A stretch of 64,000 nucleotides of DNA from Embleya sp045207785. GTDB taxonomy: Bacteria; Actinomycetota; Actinomycetes; Streptomycetales; Streptomycetaceae. Location of the stretch: contig NZ_CP108776.1 of NCBI RefSeq assembly GCF_045207785.1, forward strand, positions 1,922,001-1,986,000, given 5' to 3'. Below the pieces are notes generated by a model. It had not been told where the DNA came from, ran no database searches, and saw nothing but the letters and a program-made list of their open reading frames with translations. A program made the translations under genes and the position numbers. Positions 7,126-15,528 of the stretch are shown here, piece after piece (within the stretch, counting starts at the first letter, position 1; the number at the start of each line of letters is the position of its first letter).

Positions 7126-7977
7126 GTGTTCGCCAACTATCTGATTGGCCTGCGCGAGGGCCTCGAGGCCGCCCTCGTGGTCAGCATCCTCATCGCCTAC
7201 CTGGTCAAGAGCAACCGCCGCGACGCACTGCCCGCGGTGTGGTTCGGCGTCGGCGCGGCGGTCGCGCTGAGCGTGGCCCTGGAGGCGACGCTGGAGCTGA
7301 CCTCGGCCGAGATGACGTTCGAGCAACAGGAACTGTTCGGCGGCTCGCTCTCGATCGTCGCGGTGCTGCTCGTCACCTGGATGATCTTCTGGATGCGCCG
7401 CACCTCGCACGCGCTCAAGGCGGAACTTCAGGGCAAGCTCGACCACGCGTTGGCGATGGGCACCGGCGCCCTCGTCCTGACCGCGTTCCTGTCGGTCGGC
7501 CGCGAGGGCCTGGAGACCGCGGTCATCGTATGGGGCACGGCCCGCTCGACCGGCGAGAACACCCAGCCGATGATCGGCGTCGGCCTCGGCCTGATCACCG
7601 CGGTCGTGCTCGGCTACCTCTTCTACGCGGGCGCGATCCGGATCAACCTCGCCAAGTTCTTCCTGTGGACCGGCGCGGGCCTGGTGGTCGTCGCCGCCGG
7701 CGTGCTCGCGTACGGCGTGCACGACCTGCAGGAGGCCGACTTCATCCCCGGCCTGACGAACCGGGCGTTCGACATCACCGACACGATCCCGCCGGACAGC
7801 TGGTACGGCACGCTGCTCAAGGGCATCCTCAACTTCCAGCCCGACCCCACGGTTCTCCAGGTCGTCGTCTGGCTCGCCTACGTGGTCCCGGTCATGGCGC
7901 TGTTCTTCCTGCTCCCCAAGGGCACGAACAAGGCCGCGAAGCCGGCCACGCGCGAGGCCGCGACCACGACCGCCTGA
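7126..7977 (+). CDS. efeU: Ferrous-iron permease EfeU (FTR1 family)
   Basis: A 283-aa membrane protein, start GTG 7126. It has about seven hydrophobic segments and the two diagnostic iron-transport motifs REGLE at residues 10-14 and 126-130. The family moves iron across the cytoplasmic membrane, working with EfeO and EfeB. Here efeU is rightward while efeB and efeO are leftward and converge on it, instead of the usual efeUOB order. All three are probably co-regulated, because iron boxes precede both efeU and efeO. The C-terminal tail is short and rich in Lys/Ala/Thr. It is followed by a long bidirectional hairpin. Confidence 0.95.
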   Translation: MFANYLIGLREGLEAALVVSILIAYLVKSNRRDALPAVWFGVGAAVALSVALEATLELTSAEMTFEQQELFGGSLSIVAVLLVTWMIFWMRRTSHALKAELQGKLDHALAMGTGALVLTAFLSVGREGLETAVIVWGTARSTGENTQPMIGVGLGLITAVVLGYLFYAGAIRINLAKFFLWTGAGLVVVAAGVLAYGVHDLQEADFIPGLTNRAFDITDTIPPDSWYGTLLKGILNFQPDPTVLQVVVWLAYVVPVMALFFLLPKGTNKAAKPATREAATTTA

Positions 7978-8008
7978 TCCCCCGCTCGCGGGCAGCACAA
8001 AGAGCCCG

Positions 8009-8058
8009 ATCCGCGAAGAGCCCGATCCGATGGTCTTCGGATCGGGCTCTTCGCGGAT
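8009..8058. terminator. Bidirectional terminator between efeU and efeB
   Basis: A perfect 22-bp inverted repeat (8009-8030 with 8037-8058) surrounds the 6-nt loop TGGTCT. It lies between the convergent efeU (ends 7977) and efeB (ends 8161) and could stop transcription from either side. Confidence 0.85.
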
Positions 8059-8160
8059 AGGGCTCATCGAGTCGTGCTCATCGGTCGGGCTCTTCGTACC
8101 GCCGGCCGGGCGGGGTTGCGCACCCGCGCGGCCCCGGTGGCCGCGCGGACGCGACCGCGG

Positions 8161-9441
8161 TCAGCCGAACAGCGCCTTGCCCCAGTAGTCGTCCGCCCCG
8201 CGCACGCCGCCGGGGCACGCGAACAGGGCCGAACCCACGTGCTGGATGTACTCGTTCAACCCGTCGTTGCTCGCCAGGTTCTGCTGGATCGGGACGAAGC
8301 CCTTGCGCGGGTCGCGCTGGTAGGCCAGGAAGAACAGGCCCGCCTCCAGCCGGCCGAGCCCGTCCGAACCGTCCACGAACGAGTAGCCGCGGCGCAGGAT
8401 GGTCGCGCCGCCGTTGCTGTCCGGGTGCGAGAGCCGCACGTGCGCGTCCGGGGCCAGCGCCTTCAGCGGCACCGGGTCGTGCTCGCCGATCGCGCCGTGC
8501 GGGGCGCCGACTCCCTTGGTCCGGCCGATCAGGTCCTGCTGCTCCTGCAGCGAGGTGCGGTCCCAGGGCTCGATGTGCATGCGGATCCGGCGCGCGACCA
8601 GGTAGGAGCCGTCGGCCATCCACTGCGGTCCCTCGCCCGCCGGCACCCACACGTGCTCGCGCAGGCGGTCGGTCTCGGTGCCGGCGATGTTGCGGGTGCC
8701 GTCCTTGAACCCGAACAGGTTGCGCGGCGTCATCGCCTCGGGCGTGGTCGAGGACGTCTTGCCGAAGCCGAGCTGCGACCAGCGCACCGACACCACGCCG
8801 AAGCCGATCCTGGCCAGGTTGCGGATCGCGTGCACGGCGACCTGGGGGTCGTCGGCGCAGGCCTGGACGGCGATGTCGCCGCCCGACCGCTGCGGGTCGA
8901 GGTTGTCGCCGGGGAACGTGGGCAGGTCGGCGAGCGCCTCGGGCCGCTTGGCGGCGATCCCGAAGCGGTCCTTGCCGTCCTTGGTGAACAGCGTGGGGCC
9001 GAACCCGACGGTGAGCGTGAGGTTGTTCGGCGGCAGGCCGACCGCCTCGCCGGTGTCGTCGGGCGGGGACTCCACGACCCCGCTGTCCGCGCCGGTCCCG
9101 ATCGCCTTGCCGGCGGTCATCGCGGCGGCGGCCGCGCTCCACTGCTGGAGCATCCGGACCAGCTTGGCGCGGTCGTCGGTGATCACGTCGAACACGCAGA
9201 AGTGCAACCGGTCCTGGACCGGCGTGGCGATCCCGGCCTGGTGGGCGCCGTGGAAGTCCACCTGGCCCACCTTGGGGCCGGCGGCCTTGCCGTCGTCGGT
9301 CGTGGTGACCGCGGCGGCGACGCCGCCGGCCGCCGCGGCGCCGACCACGAGTGCGCCACCGGTCCAACCGAGGAGGGCTCGACGGCTGAAACCGTCGTCC
9401 GCCGACTCGACGGCCTTGTCGACGTGTTCGGTCTCGGTCAT
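8161..9441 (-). CDS. efeB: Dye-decolorizing-type haem peroxidase EfeB (deferrochelatase), Tat-exported
   Basis: A 426-aa protein. The N-terminus has a twin-arginine signal (FSRRALLGW, R20-R21) followed by a hydrophobic stretch, so it is probably exported folded with haem. The DyP-family motif GFKDGTRNI lies at about 243-251. HVRLSHP near 333 may hold the haem-ligand histidine, and SFVDGSDGLGRLEAGLFFLA lies near the C-terminus. In EfeUOB systems this peroxidase acts on ferrous iron or haem outside the membrane. It follows efeO on the same strand after a 114-bp gap, so the two are probably co-transcribed. Length and motifs are intact. Confidence 0.94.
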   Translation of the reverse strand: MTETEHVDKAVESADDGFSRRALLGWTGGALVVGAAAAGGVAAAVTTTDDGKAAGPKVGQVDFHGAHQAGIATPVQDRLHFCVFDVITDDRAKLVRMLQQWSAAAAAMTAGKAIGTGADSGVVESPPDDTGEAVGLPPNNLTLTVGFGPTLFTKDGKDRFGIAAKRPEALADLPTFPGDNLDPQRSGGDIAVQACADDPQVAVHAIRNLARIGFGVVSVRWSQLGFGKTSSTTPEAMTPRNLFGFKDGTRNIAGTETDRLREHVWVPAGEGPQWMADGSYLVARRIRMHIEPWDRTSLQEQQDLIGRTKGVGAPHGAIGEHDPVPLKALAPDAHVRLSHPDSNGGATILRRGYSFVDGSDGLGRLEAGLFFLAYQRDPRKGFVPIQQNLASNDGLNEYIQHVGSALFACPGGVRGADDYWGKALFG

Positions 9442-9555
9442 GGGACCCTCCCTATGGATGTTCGGTTGGCTGGACGTGCGGTGGGCGGGGTATCGCCCGG
9501 CGGCGCATCGGCGCCGCGGCCGTGACCGTTTCCGGCCCCGGCTTCGACTCCGGCG

Positions 9556-10689
9556 CTAGGCGACGACGCCGGCCAGCTTCGACAGCGGTTCGCCGAGCGC
9601 GTTGACCGCGTCCGACAGTTCCTTGCGCTTGGCCTCGTCCACGGTGTTGTAGGAGACGTAGCCCTCGCCCTGCTTGTACTTGGCCAGCAGACCCTGGATC
9701 TTGGTGAACTCGGCGTCGAGGGTGGTGGCCAGCGCCGCGTCCTTCTCCGCCACGAACGGCTTGAGCAGGTCGAACGCCTTCTTGGCACCGTCCACGTTGC
9801 CCGCGAAGTCCCACAGGTCGGTGTGGCTGAACGCCTCTTCCTCGCCGGTGACCTTGCCGACCGCGACCTCGTCGAGCAGGCCCTTGGCGCCGTTGGCGAT
9901 CGAGGTCGGGGTGATCTCGGCGGTGCCGATCTGCATCTGGAGCGACTTGAGGTCGGCCAGCAGTCGGTCCGCGTACTTCCGGTCCTCGTCGGTGATCTGC
10001 CCCGTCGTCCACAGGGTCTTCTCCAGCCGGTGCCAGCCGGACCACTCCTGCCCCGGCTCCAGGTCGGCCTCGCGGAGGTCCACCTTCGGGTCGAGCTCGC
10101 CGAAGCTCTCGGCCACGGTCTCGATGGTCTCCCAGCCGAGGCGCGACTTCGGGTACAGGTCCTTCGCCTTGGCCACGTCGCCGGCCTTGACCGCGTTCAC
10201 GAACTCGGTGGCGATCGGCATCATCTGGTCGACCGTCTCGGTCGTGAACGTCCGGTAGTGCGCGACGGCGGTCGCCAGGCGCGGGTCGATCGGCTTCTCG
10301 ACGGGGGTGCCCGCGACGGTGATCGCCTGGCGGATGCCGTCACCCTTCATACCGGGCTTGCAGGCGATCTCGTACTTGCCGGCCTTGATCTCGAAGGTCA
10401 GCGTCGCGGAGGTGCCGGGGCCGATGTTCTCCCGCTCGGTGACTATGCGGTCGCCTTGGGCGTAGACGTACAGCTCGGTCACCTGGCTGCCCTTGTTGGT
10501 GACCTTGATGCTGTTCTTGCCGGCGGGCCAGTCCTTCTTGGCGACGTCGCAGGACTTGTCCTTGGCGGTGACCTTGACGGCGTCGCCGGACGAGTCGTCG
10601 CTGCCGCACGCGGTGAGCGCGAGAGGCAGGGCGAGCAGCAGGCCGGCGCCCACCACTCGGGCGGTGGGGCGGCGACGAACGGCAGACAT
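9556..10689 (-). CDS. efeO: Iron-uptake lipoprotein EfeO (cupredoxin plus M75 domains)
   Basis: A 377-aa protein starting at ATG 10689 after a GGGAGAG ribosome-binding site. A lipoprotein signal ends in the lipobox LTAC with C28, so the mature protein should be anchored to the outer face of the membrane. Residues about 35-125 form a cupredoxin-like domain (KDWPAGKNSIKVTNKG, ending GKYEIACKPGMKGDG). From about 135 to the end is an imelysin-like M75 domain with the metal-site pattern HRLE in EWSGWHRLEKTLW. Family role: binds iron and delivers it to the EfeU permease together with EfeB. It is first of the leftward efeO-efeB pair and is preceded by overlapping iron boxes. Confidence 0.94.
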   Translation of the reverse strand: MSAVRRRPTARVVGAGLLLALPLALTACGSDDSSGDAVKVTAKDKSCDVAKKDWPAGKNSIKVTNKGSQVTELYVYAQGDRIVTERENIGPGTSATLTFEIKAGKYEIACKPGMKGDGIRQAITVAGTPVEKPIDPRLATAVAHYRTFTTETVDQMMPIATEFVNAVKAGDVAKAKDLYPKSRLGWETIETVAESFGELDPKVDLREADLEPGQEWSGWHRLEKTLWTTGQITDEDRKYADRLLADLKSLQMQIGTAEITPTSIANGAKGLLDEVAVGKVTGEEEAFSHTDLWDFAGNVDGAKKAFDLLKPFVAEKDAALATTLDAEFTKIQGLLAKYKQGEGYVSYNTVDEAKRKELSDAVNALGEPLSKLAGVVA

Positions 10690-10808
10690 TGACTCTCCCG
10701 GGGACGAGACAGGCGGAGACGGGTCGAGGCCCGGCAGGCGTGGTGCGTGGGACGAACGAAAGTGATGCGTGGTGCGGGAAAACAGGTGGTGCGAGAAAAC
10801 AGCAGATA

Positions 10809-10838
10809 TTAGGCAAGGCTAACCAAGCCTAGGCTTGG
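10809..10838 (-). promoter_or_regulatory. Overlapping iron-repressor boxes upstream of efeO
   Basis: TTAGGCAAGGCTAACCAAG (10809-10827) matches 15 of 19 iron-box positions. It overlaps a perfect 16-bp palindrome, CCAAGCCTAGGCTTGG (10823-10838). The sites lie 120-150 bp upstream of efeO, so a long leader or additional promoter elements are implied. The paired arrangement suggests cooperative binding of two repressor dimers. Confidence 0.75.
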
Positions 10839-11108
10839 CTTATTTTGTCAGCCGAATGCGCCCACATCGTCAAGAGCGGGTAAAGGCCCGGCTCGTCGAA
10901 CGTGGATCACGTCACGTCGCCGCTCGGATCGTCAGGCGCGGCATACCGGTGCAGGACCGATATATCCGTAGGGTCGGGCCAAGTCCGTTCAATCCGGAGC
11001 GTCCGCGATCACCTCGCCGGTCGGCGCACTCCGCCCGCGCCGATGTTCGCGCGGCTCGGCTCCCACGCGTCCGGGATCGGAGTGGGACCGAGGGCTAGGA
11101 CCTTTGGT
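10839..11108. other. Intergenic region between the divergent efeO and fadA
   Basis: No gene is visible. Short open frames here lack ribosome-binding sites and family features. The efeO promoter should be at the left end, next to the iron boxes, and the fadA control region at the right end. Confidence 0.5.
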
Positions 11109-11120
11109 TACTCATGAGTA
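11109..11120 (+). promoter_or_regulatory. Palindromic operator upstream of the fad operon
   Basis: TACTCATGAGTA is a perfect 12-bp palindrome centred 45 bp before the fadA start. It resembles binding sites of TetR-type regulators of fatty-acid oxidation in Actinobacteria, though the regulator is not in the window. Assignment to that class is inference. Confidence 0.55.
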
Positions 11121-11159
11121 GCATGGGGTCCGTACCCATCGCAGGAGGAGTGTGCGCTC

Positions 11160-12365
11160 GTGCCTCGTAACGTCCGGGACGTTGTCTTCGTAGACGGCGT
11201 CCGTACCCCTTTCGGCAAGGCCGGCCCCAAGGGCATCTACCACGAGACGCGAGCCGACGACCTCGTCATCGCGTGTATCCGTGAACTGATGCGCCGCAAC
11301 CCGTCGCTGCCGCCGGCCCGCGTGGACGAGGTCGCGATCGCGGCCACCACGCAGATCGGCGACCAGGGCCTGACCATCGGCCGCACCGCGGCACTGCTCG
11401 CGGGTCTGCCGCGTGAGGTGCCCGGCTACTCGATCGACCGCATGTGCGCGGGCGCCATGACCGCGGTCACCACGGCCGCCGGCGGCATCGCGTTCGGCGC
11501 GTACGACGTCGTGGTCGCCGGTGGCGTCGAGCACATGGGACGCCACCCCATGGGCGAGGGCGCCGACCCGAACCCGCGGATCATCTCCGAGCAGCTCGTG
11601 GACCCGTCGGCGCTCGTCATGGGCAACACCGCGGAGAACATCCACGACCGCTTCCCGCAGCTGACCAAGGAGCGTTCCGACCGGTACGCCCTGGGCAGCC
11701 AGGAGAAGGCGGCCAAGGCGTACGCCGACAACAAGATCCAGCCCGACCTGGTGCCGGTCGCGGCCCGCTCGGTCGAGCAGGGCTGGGGTCTGGCCACCGC
11801 CGACGAGCCGATGCGCCCGGGCACCACGCTCGAGGGCCTCGGCACGCTCAAGACCCCGTTCCGTCCGCACGGCCGGGTCACCGCGGGCAACGCGGCCGGT
11901 CTCAACGACGGCGCGACCGCGTGTCTGCTCGCCTCCGAGGACACCGCGCGCGAGCTGGGCCTGCCGGTCAAGATGCGGCTCGTGCAGTTCGCGTTCGCCG
12001 GCGTCGAGCCCGAGGTCATGGGCATCGGCCCGGTCCCGGCCACCGAGAAGGCCCTGGAGCGCGCCGGTCTCACGATCGACGACATCGGCCTCTTCGAGCT
12101 GAACGAGGCGTTCGCCGTCCAGGTGCTGTCCTTCCTGGACCACTACGGCATCGCCGACGACGACGCGCGTGTGAACAAGTACGGCGGCGCGATCGCGTAC
12201 GGCCACCCGCTGGCCTCGTCGGGTGTGCGCCTGATGACGCAGCTCGCGCGGCAGTTCGAGGAGCACCCCGAGGTCCGCTACGGCCTGACCTCGATGTGCA
12301 TCGGGCTCGGCATGGGCGGGACCGTCATCTGGGAGAACCCGAACTGGGAAGGGAACGACAAGTGA
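11160..12365 (+). CDS. fadA: Acetyl-CoA C-acyltransferase (3-ketoacyl-CoA thiolase)
   Basis: A 401-aa thiolase, start GTG 11160 after a perfect AGGAGG. The nucleophilic Cys is C96 in YSIDRMCAGAMTA. The conserved NEAFAVQ segment is near 318, the base-site histidine in AYGHPLASSG is near 348, and the second catalytic Cys lies in SMCIGLGMGGT near 380. It catalyses the last step of beta-oxidation, cleaving 3-ketoacyl-CoA to acetyl-CoA and a shortened acyl-CoA. The stop codon overlaps the fadB start by 4 bp (GTGA), so the two are translationally coupled and probably form the two subunits of a trifunctional complex. Confidence 0.95.
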   Translation: MPRNVRDVVFVDGVRTPFGKAGPKGIYHETRADDLVIACIRELMRRNPSLPPARVDEVAIAATTQIGDQGLTIGRTAALLAGLPREVPGYSIDRMCAGAMTAVTTAAGGIAFGAYDVVVAGGVEHMGRHPMGEGADPNPRIISEQLVDPSALVMGNTAENIHDRFPQLTKERSDRYALGSQEKAAKAYADNKIQPDLVPVAARSVEQGWGLATADEPMRPGTTLEGLGTLKTPFRPHGRVTAGNAAGLNDGATACLLASEDTARELGLPVKMRLVQFAFAGVEPEVMGIGPVPATEKALERAGLTIDDIGLFELNEAFAVQVLSFLDHYGIADDDARVNKYGGAIAYGHPLASSGVRLMTQLARQFEEHPEVRYGLTSMCIGLGMGGTVIWENPNWEGNDK

Positions 12366-14479
12366 GCGACCTCTCGCAGCTGGCCGCCGAGGTGTTCCCG
12401 GACGAGCTGGTGTCGCACTTCCCCGTGCGCGTGCTCGATCTGCCGGGCGGCGCGGGCAAGTTCGCGCTGATCACGATCGACAACGGTTTCGACCACACGA
12501 AGCCGAACACGTTCGGCCCGGCGGGCCTGAACGAGCTGAACGGCGCGATCGACAAGGTCCAGGCGCTCGCCGCCGCGGGCGAGGTCGTCGCGGCCGGCAT
12601 CACCGGCAAGCCGTTCATCTTCGCGGTCGGCGCCGACCTCAAGGGCGTCGAGAAGGTCGGCAAGCGCGAGCACGCGCACGCCATCGGCAAGGCCGGCCAC
12701 GACACGTTCAAGCGGCTCTCCGCGCTGCCCGTGCCGACGTTCGCGTTCTACAACGGCGCGGCGATGGGCGGCGGCGTCGAGATCGGCCTGGCCTGCACCT
12801 ACCGCACGATCTCCACCGCGGTACCGGCGTTCTCGCTGCCGGAGTGCTTCCTGGGTCTGGTCCCGGGTTGGGGCGGCTGCGTACTGCTGCCGAACCTGAT
12901 CGGCCCGGACAACGCGGTCACGGTGATCATCGAGAACGCGCTGAACCAGAACCGCCAGCTCAACGGTCCCAAGGCGTTCAAGCTCGGGATCGCGGACGCC
13001 CTGGTCGACTCGGCCGACTTCCTCGCCCAGTCGCTGGCGTGGGCGGGCAAGGTGCTCACCGGCGAGGTCGTCGTCGAGCGCCCGCAGCTGGACCGCGGCG
13101 CGGGCTGGGACGCGGCGATCGCGCGCGGCAAGGCGATCGCGGACTCGAAGGTGCACGGGGCCTCCCCCGCGCCCTACCGCGCGCTGGAGATCATCGACGC
13201 GGCTCGCTCCGGCGACTTCCAGGCCGGCTTCGACGCCGAGGACGACGCGCTCGCCGACCTGATCATGGGCGACGAACTGCGCGCGGGCCTGTACTCGTTC
13301 AACCTGATCCAAAAGCGCGCCAAGCGCCCGGCCGGTGCCCCCGACCGCAAGCTGGCCCGCCCGGTCACCAAGGTCGGCGTCGTGGGCGCCGGTCTGATGG
13401 CCTCCCAGCTCGCGCTGCTGTTCGCGCGTCGCCTGCGGGTGCCGGTCGTGCTGACCGACATCGACCAGGAGCGGGTGGACAAGGGCGTCGGCTACGTGCA
13501 CGACGAGGTCGACAAGCTGCTGCTCAAGAAGCGGATCTCGGCCGACGCCGCGAACCGCCTCAAGGCGCTGGTGACCGGCTCGCTGACCAAGGACGCGTTC
13601 GCGGACGCCGACTTCGTGATCGAGGCCGTGTTCGAGGAGATGTCGGTCAAGCAGCAGGTGTTCGCCGAGGTCGAGGCCGTGGTCTCGCCGACGTGCATCC
13701 TGGCGACCAACACCTCGTCGCTGTCGATCACCGAGATGGCCTCGAAGCTGGAGCACCCCGAGCGCGTCGTGGGCTTCCACTTCTTCAACCCGGTCGCGGT
13801 GCTCCCGCTGCTCGAGATCGTCCGCGCGGAGCAGACCGACGACGGGGCCCTGGCCACCGCGTTCGCCGTGTCCAAGCAGCTCAAGAAGACCTCGGTCCTG
13901 GTCAAGGACGCCCCGGCGTTCGTGGTCAACCGGATCCTCACCCGCTTCCTGGGCGAGGTGCTGACCGCGGTCGACGAGGGCACCCCGATCGAGGTCGCCG
14001 ACAGCGCGCTGGCGCCGCTGGGGCTGCCGATGTCCCCGATGGTCCTGCTGGAACTCGTCGGCCCGGCGATCGCCGCCCACGTGGCGGGCACGCTGCACAC
14101 CGCGTTCCCGGACCGCTTCGCCGTCTCGCCCAACCTGGAGCGGGTCGTCAAGGCCGGCAAGCGGTCGTTCCTCACCTGGGCGTCCGGCGCCCCCGAGGTC
14201 GACCCGGAGGTGGCCGCCCTCCTGGAGGTGGGCGACAACCCCTCCACCGAGGAGCAGGTCCGCGACCGCGCGTTGGCCGCCCTGGCCGACGAGATCAACC
14301 GCATGCTCGAAGAGGGCGTCGTGGCCGCCCCGCAGGACATCGACCTGTGCATGATCACCGGCGCCGGCTGGCCGTTCCACCTCGGCGGCATCACGCCGTA
14401 CCTGGACCGGGCGGCCGTCAGCGAGAAGACCGCGGGCAAGCGCTTCCTCCCGGCGGGGGTCGCGTCGGTACCGCAGTAG
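12362..14479 (+). CDS. fadB: Multifunctional fatty-acid oxidation protein: enoyl-CoA hydratase plus 3-hydroxyacyl-CoA dehydrogenase
   Basis: A 705-aa protein starting at GTG 12362, which overlaps the fadA stop. The N-terminal crotonase-fold domain (to about 300) contains the oxyanion-hole region AVGADLKGVEKV and GAAMGGGVEIGLACTYR. The NAD-binding domain begins near 337 with KVGVVGAGLMASQLAL, followed by the motif ATNTSSLSITEMAS and the catalytic-His region VVGFHFFNPVAVLPLLE. The C-terminal dehydrogenase domain ends in GAGWPFHLGGITPYLD. It carries out hydration of 2-enoyl-CoA and oxidation of the resulting 3-hydroxyacyl-CoA. An intrinsic terminator follows. A longer upstream frame exists but lies over fadA and is not used. 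Confidence 0.94.
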   Translation: MSDLSQLAAEVFPDELVSHFPVRVLDLPGGAGKFALITIDNGFDHTKPNTFGPAGLNELNGAIDKVQALAAAGEVVAAGITGKPFIFAVGADLKGVEKVGKREHAHAIGKAGHDTFKRLSALPVPTFAFYNGAAMGGGVEIGLACTYRTISTAVPAFSLPECFLGLVPGWGGCVLLPNLIGPDNAVTVIIENALNQNRQLNGPKAFKLGIADALVDSADFLAQSLAWAGKVLTGEVVVERPQLDRGAGWDAAIARGKAIADSKVHGASPAPYRALEIIDAARSGDFQAGFDAEDDALADLIMGDELRAGLYSFNLIQKRAKRPAGAPDRKLARPVTKVGVVGAGLMASQLALLFARRLRVPVVLTDIDQERVDKGVGYVHDEVDKLLLKKRISADAANRLKALVTGSLTKDAFADADFVIEAVFEEMSVKQQVFAEVEAVVSPTCILATNTSSLSITEMASKLEHPERVVGFHFFNPVAVLPLLEIVRAEQTDDGALATAFAVSKQLKKTSVLVKDAPAFVVNRILTRFLGEVLTAVDEGTPIEVADSALAPLGLPMSPMVLLELVGPAIAAHVAGTLHTAFPDRFAVSPNLERVVKAGKRSFLTWASGAPEVDPEVAALLEVGDNPSTEEQVRDRALAALADEINRMLEEGVVAAPQDIDLCMITGAGWPFHLGGITPYLDRAAVSEKTAGKRFLPAGVASVPQ

Positions 14480-14498
14480 TCGCGGCAGTCGACAACAT

Positions 14499-14540
14499 CC
14501 GAAGGGCGGCCCTGATCCACAGGGCCGCCCTTCGGCTTTC
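14499..14540 (+). terminator. Terminator of the fadA-fadB operon
   Basis: A perfect 15-bp stem (14499-14513 with 14521-14535) with loop GATCCAC, followed by CTTTC. It lies 20 bp after the fadB stop and just before the convergent lipoprotein gene. Confidence 0.85.
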
Positions 14541-14554
14541 CGGTCACCGGTGGA

Positions 14555-15052
14555 TCAGAAGGCGGATTCCGAGTCGGCCTTCTGGAAATACCACAGATTC
14601 TGAATACGTCGGAACATGTAGATATAGCGAACGTGCGCCTGCCCACCGGCGGCCCGATCCACGGACTCCGCCAGAGGCCGACCGTTCACCGTGACGTGGT
14701 CCGAATCGAACCGGGCCCTGCCATCGTCGAGTTCGAGCCTGGTGATGTCGACCGAGACCAGCGCCTCGGCATCCGGATTCATCGATTTCCACAGGTTGGT
14801 CGCCGCCATGCCACACCCACCGAAAGGCGGCGTGGCAGCGCTCTGAGCCTTGATATTGGGACACGCGGCCTCGAAATCGTTCCGCCACGTCGCGCTGAAC
14901 CAGATGAGCGCGGCACTTCTCGCCTCCGCAACCATCACCGGATCGGAATCCGGCTCGTGCGACCCCCCACATCCGGCAACCAGCAGGCCCACCACCAAGC
15001 CCCGCAGAACACCGCCCCTCACGCGTCCACCGTCTGCCCGCACTAAACCCAT
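14555..15052 (-). CDS. Putative lipoprotein, paralogue of the next gene upstream (possible immunity or partner lipoprotein)
   Basis: A 165-aa protein with a lipoprotein signal ending LLVAGC (Cys 28), so it is probably anchored outside the membrane. It is clearly homologous to the product of 15043-15528. Shared features are EARxAAxIWxSATWR, the cysteine-containing ACPN and TPPFGGCG, DSDHVTVNGRPLAESVDRAAG, and the ending NLWYF. The predicted mature fold is small, with three conserved Cys. Its ATG (15052) lies inside the end of the upstream paralogue (10-bp overlap), so translation is coupled. The family is unknown to me. The cassette context (ESX-like proteins upstream) suggests a partner of the large protein at 15525-16985. 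Confidence 0.75.
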   Translation of the reverse strand: MGLVRADGGRVRGGVLRGLVVGLLVAGCGGSHEPDSDPVMVAEARSAALIWFSATWRNDFEAACPNIKAQSAATPPFGGCGMAATNLWKSMNPDAEALVSVDITRLELDDGRARFDSDHVTVNGRPLAESVDRAAGGQAHVRYIYMFRRIQNLWYFQKADSESAF

Positions 15053-15528
15053 CCGTCGGATTTGAAGGTCGCGAAGTACCAGAGGTTCGACACCCGCGTG
15101 AAGCGCAGCACATAGCGCGTATGCCCGTCCCCCGCCGCGCGATCGACCGACTCGGACAACGGGCGACCATTGACCGTGACGTGATCGGTATCGAATTCGG
15201 CGCGGTCACCGTCGACGGAGATCTTGTCGATCACAACCGAAGTCAACGGTTCCGCCTGTGGGTTGAACGCCTTGGACAGGCTGCTTCCACCTTGACCACA
15301 TCCGCCGAAGGGCGGCGTGGAGCGAGGCTGGATCCCGACGTTCGGACACGCCCCCGCGTCGTCGTGACGCCAGGTCGCACTCAACCAGATCGTCGCCGCC
15401 TGTCGCGCCTCCGCGACCCGCTCCGGGTCGGGCGGGGCATCGTCTGCGCCACCGCACCCGGCAACCAGGACAACCGCCACGACCGCGACGCTTCGCAGCA
15501 CGATGCCGGCGCGGCCGGTGTTTCTCAC
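15043..15528 (-). CDS. Putative lipoprotein, tandem paralogue (possible immunity or partner lipoprotein)
   Basis: A 161-aa protein when started at GTG 15528, which overlaps the upstream stop codon by 4 bp (GTGA). A longer start at 15570 is possible but would lie inside the upstream gene and spoil the signal peptide. The signal peptide ends VVLVAGC. The mature part shares with its neighbour the blocks ATIWLSATWR, ACPN, STPPFGGCG, DTDHVTVNGRPLSESVDRAAG and SNLWYF. I do not recognise the family. Tandem duplicated lipoproteins immediately after a WXG-like protein are reminiscent of immunity genes, but no function can be shown from sequence. Confidence 0.75.
   Translation of the reverse strand: MRNTGRAGIVLRSVAVVAVVLVAGCGGADDAPPDPERVAEARQAATIWLSATWRHDDAGACPNVGIQPRSTPPFGGCGQGGSSLSKAFNPQAEPLTSVVIDKISVDGDRAEFDTDHVTVNGRPLSESVDRAAGDGHTRYVLRFTRVSNLWYFATFKSDGWV

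Noticed and set aside
12278..14380. 700-aa leftward ORF opposite fadB
   Set aside because: It is the antisense shadow of a clear fadB gene.
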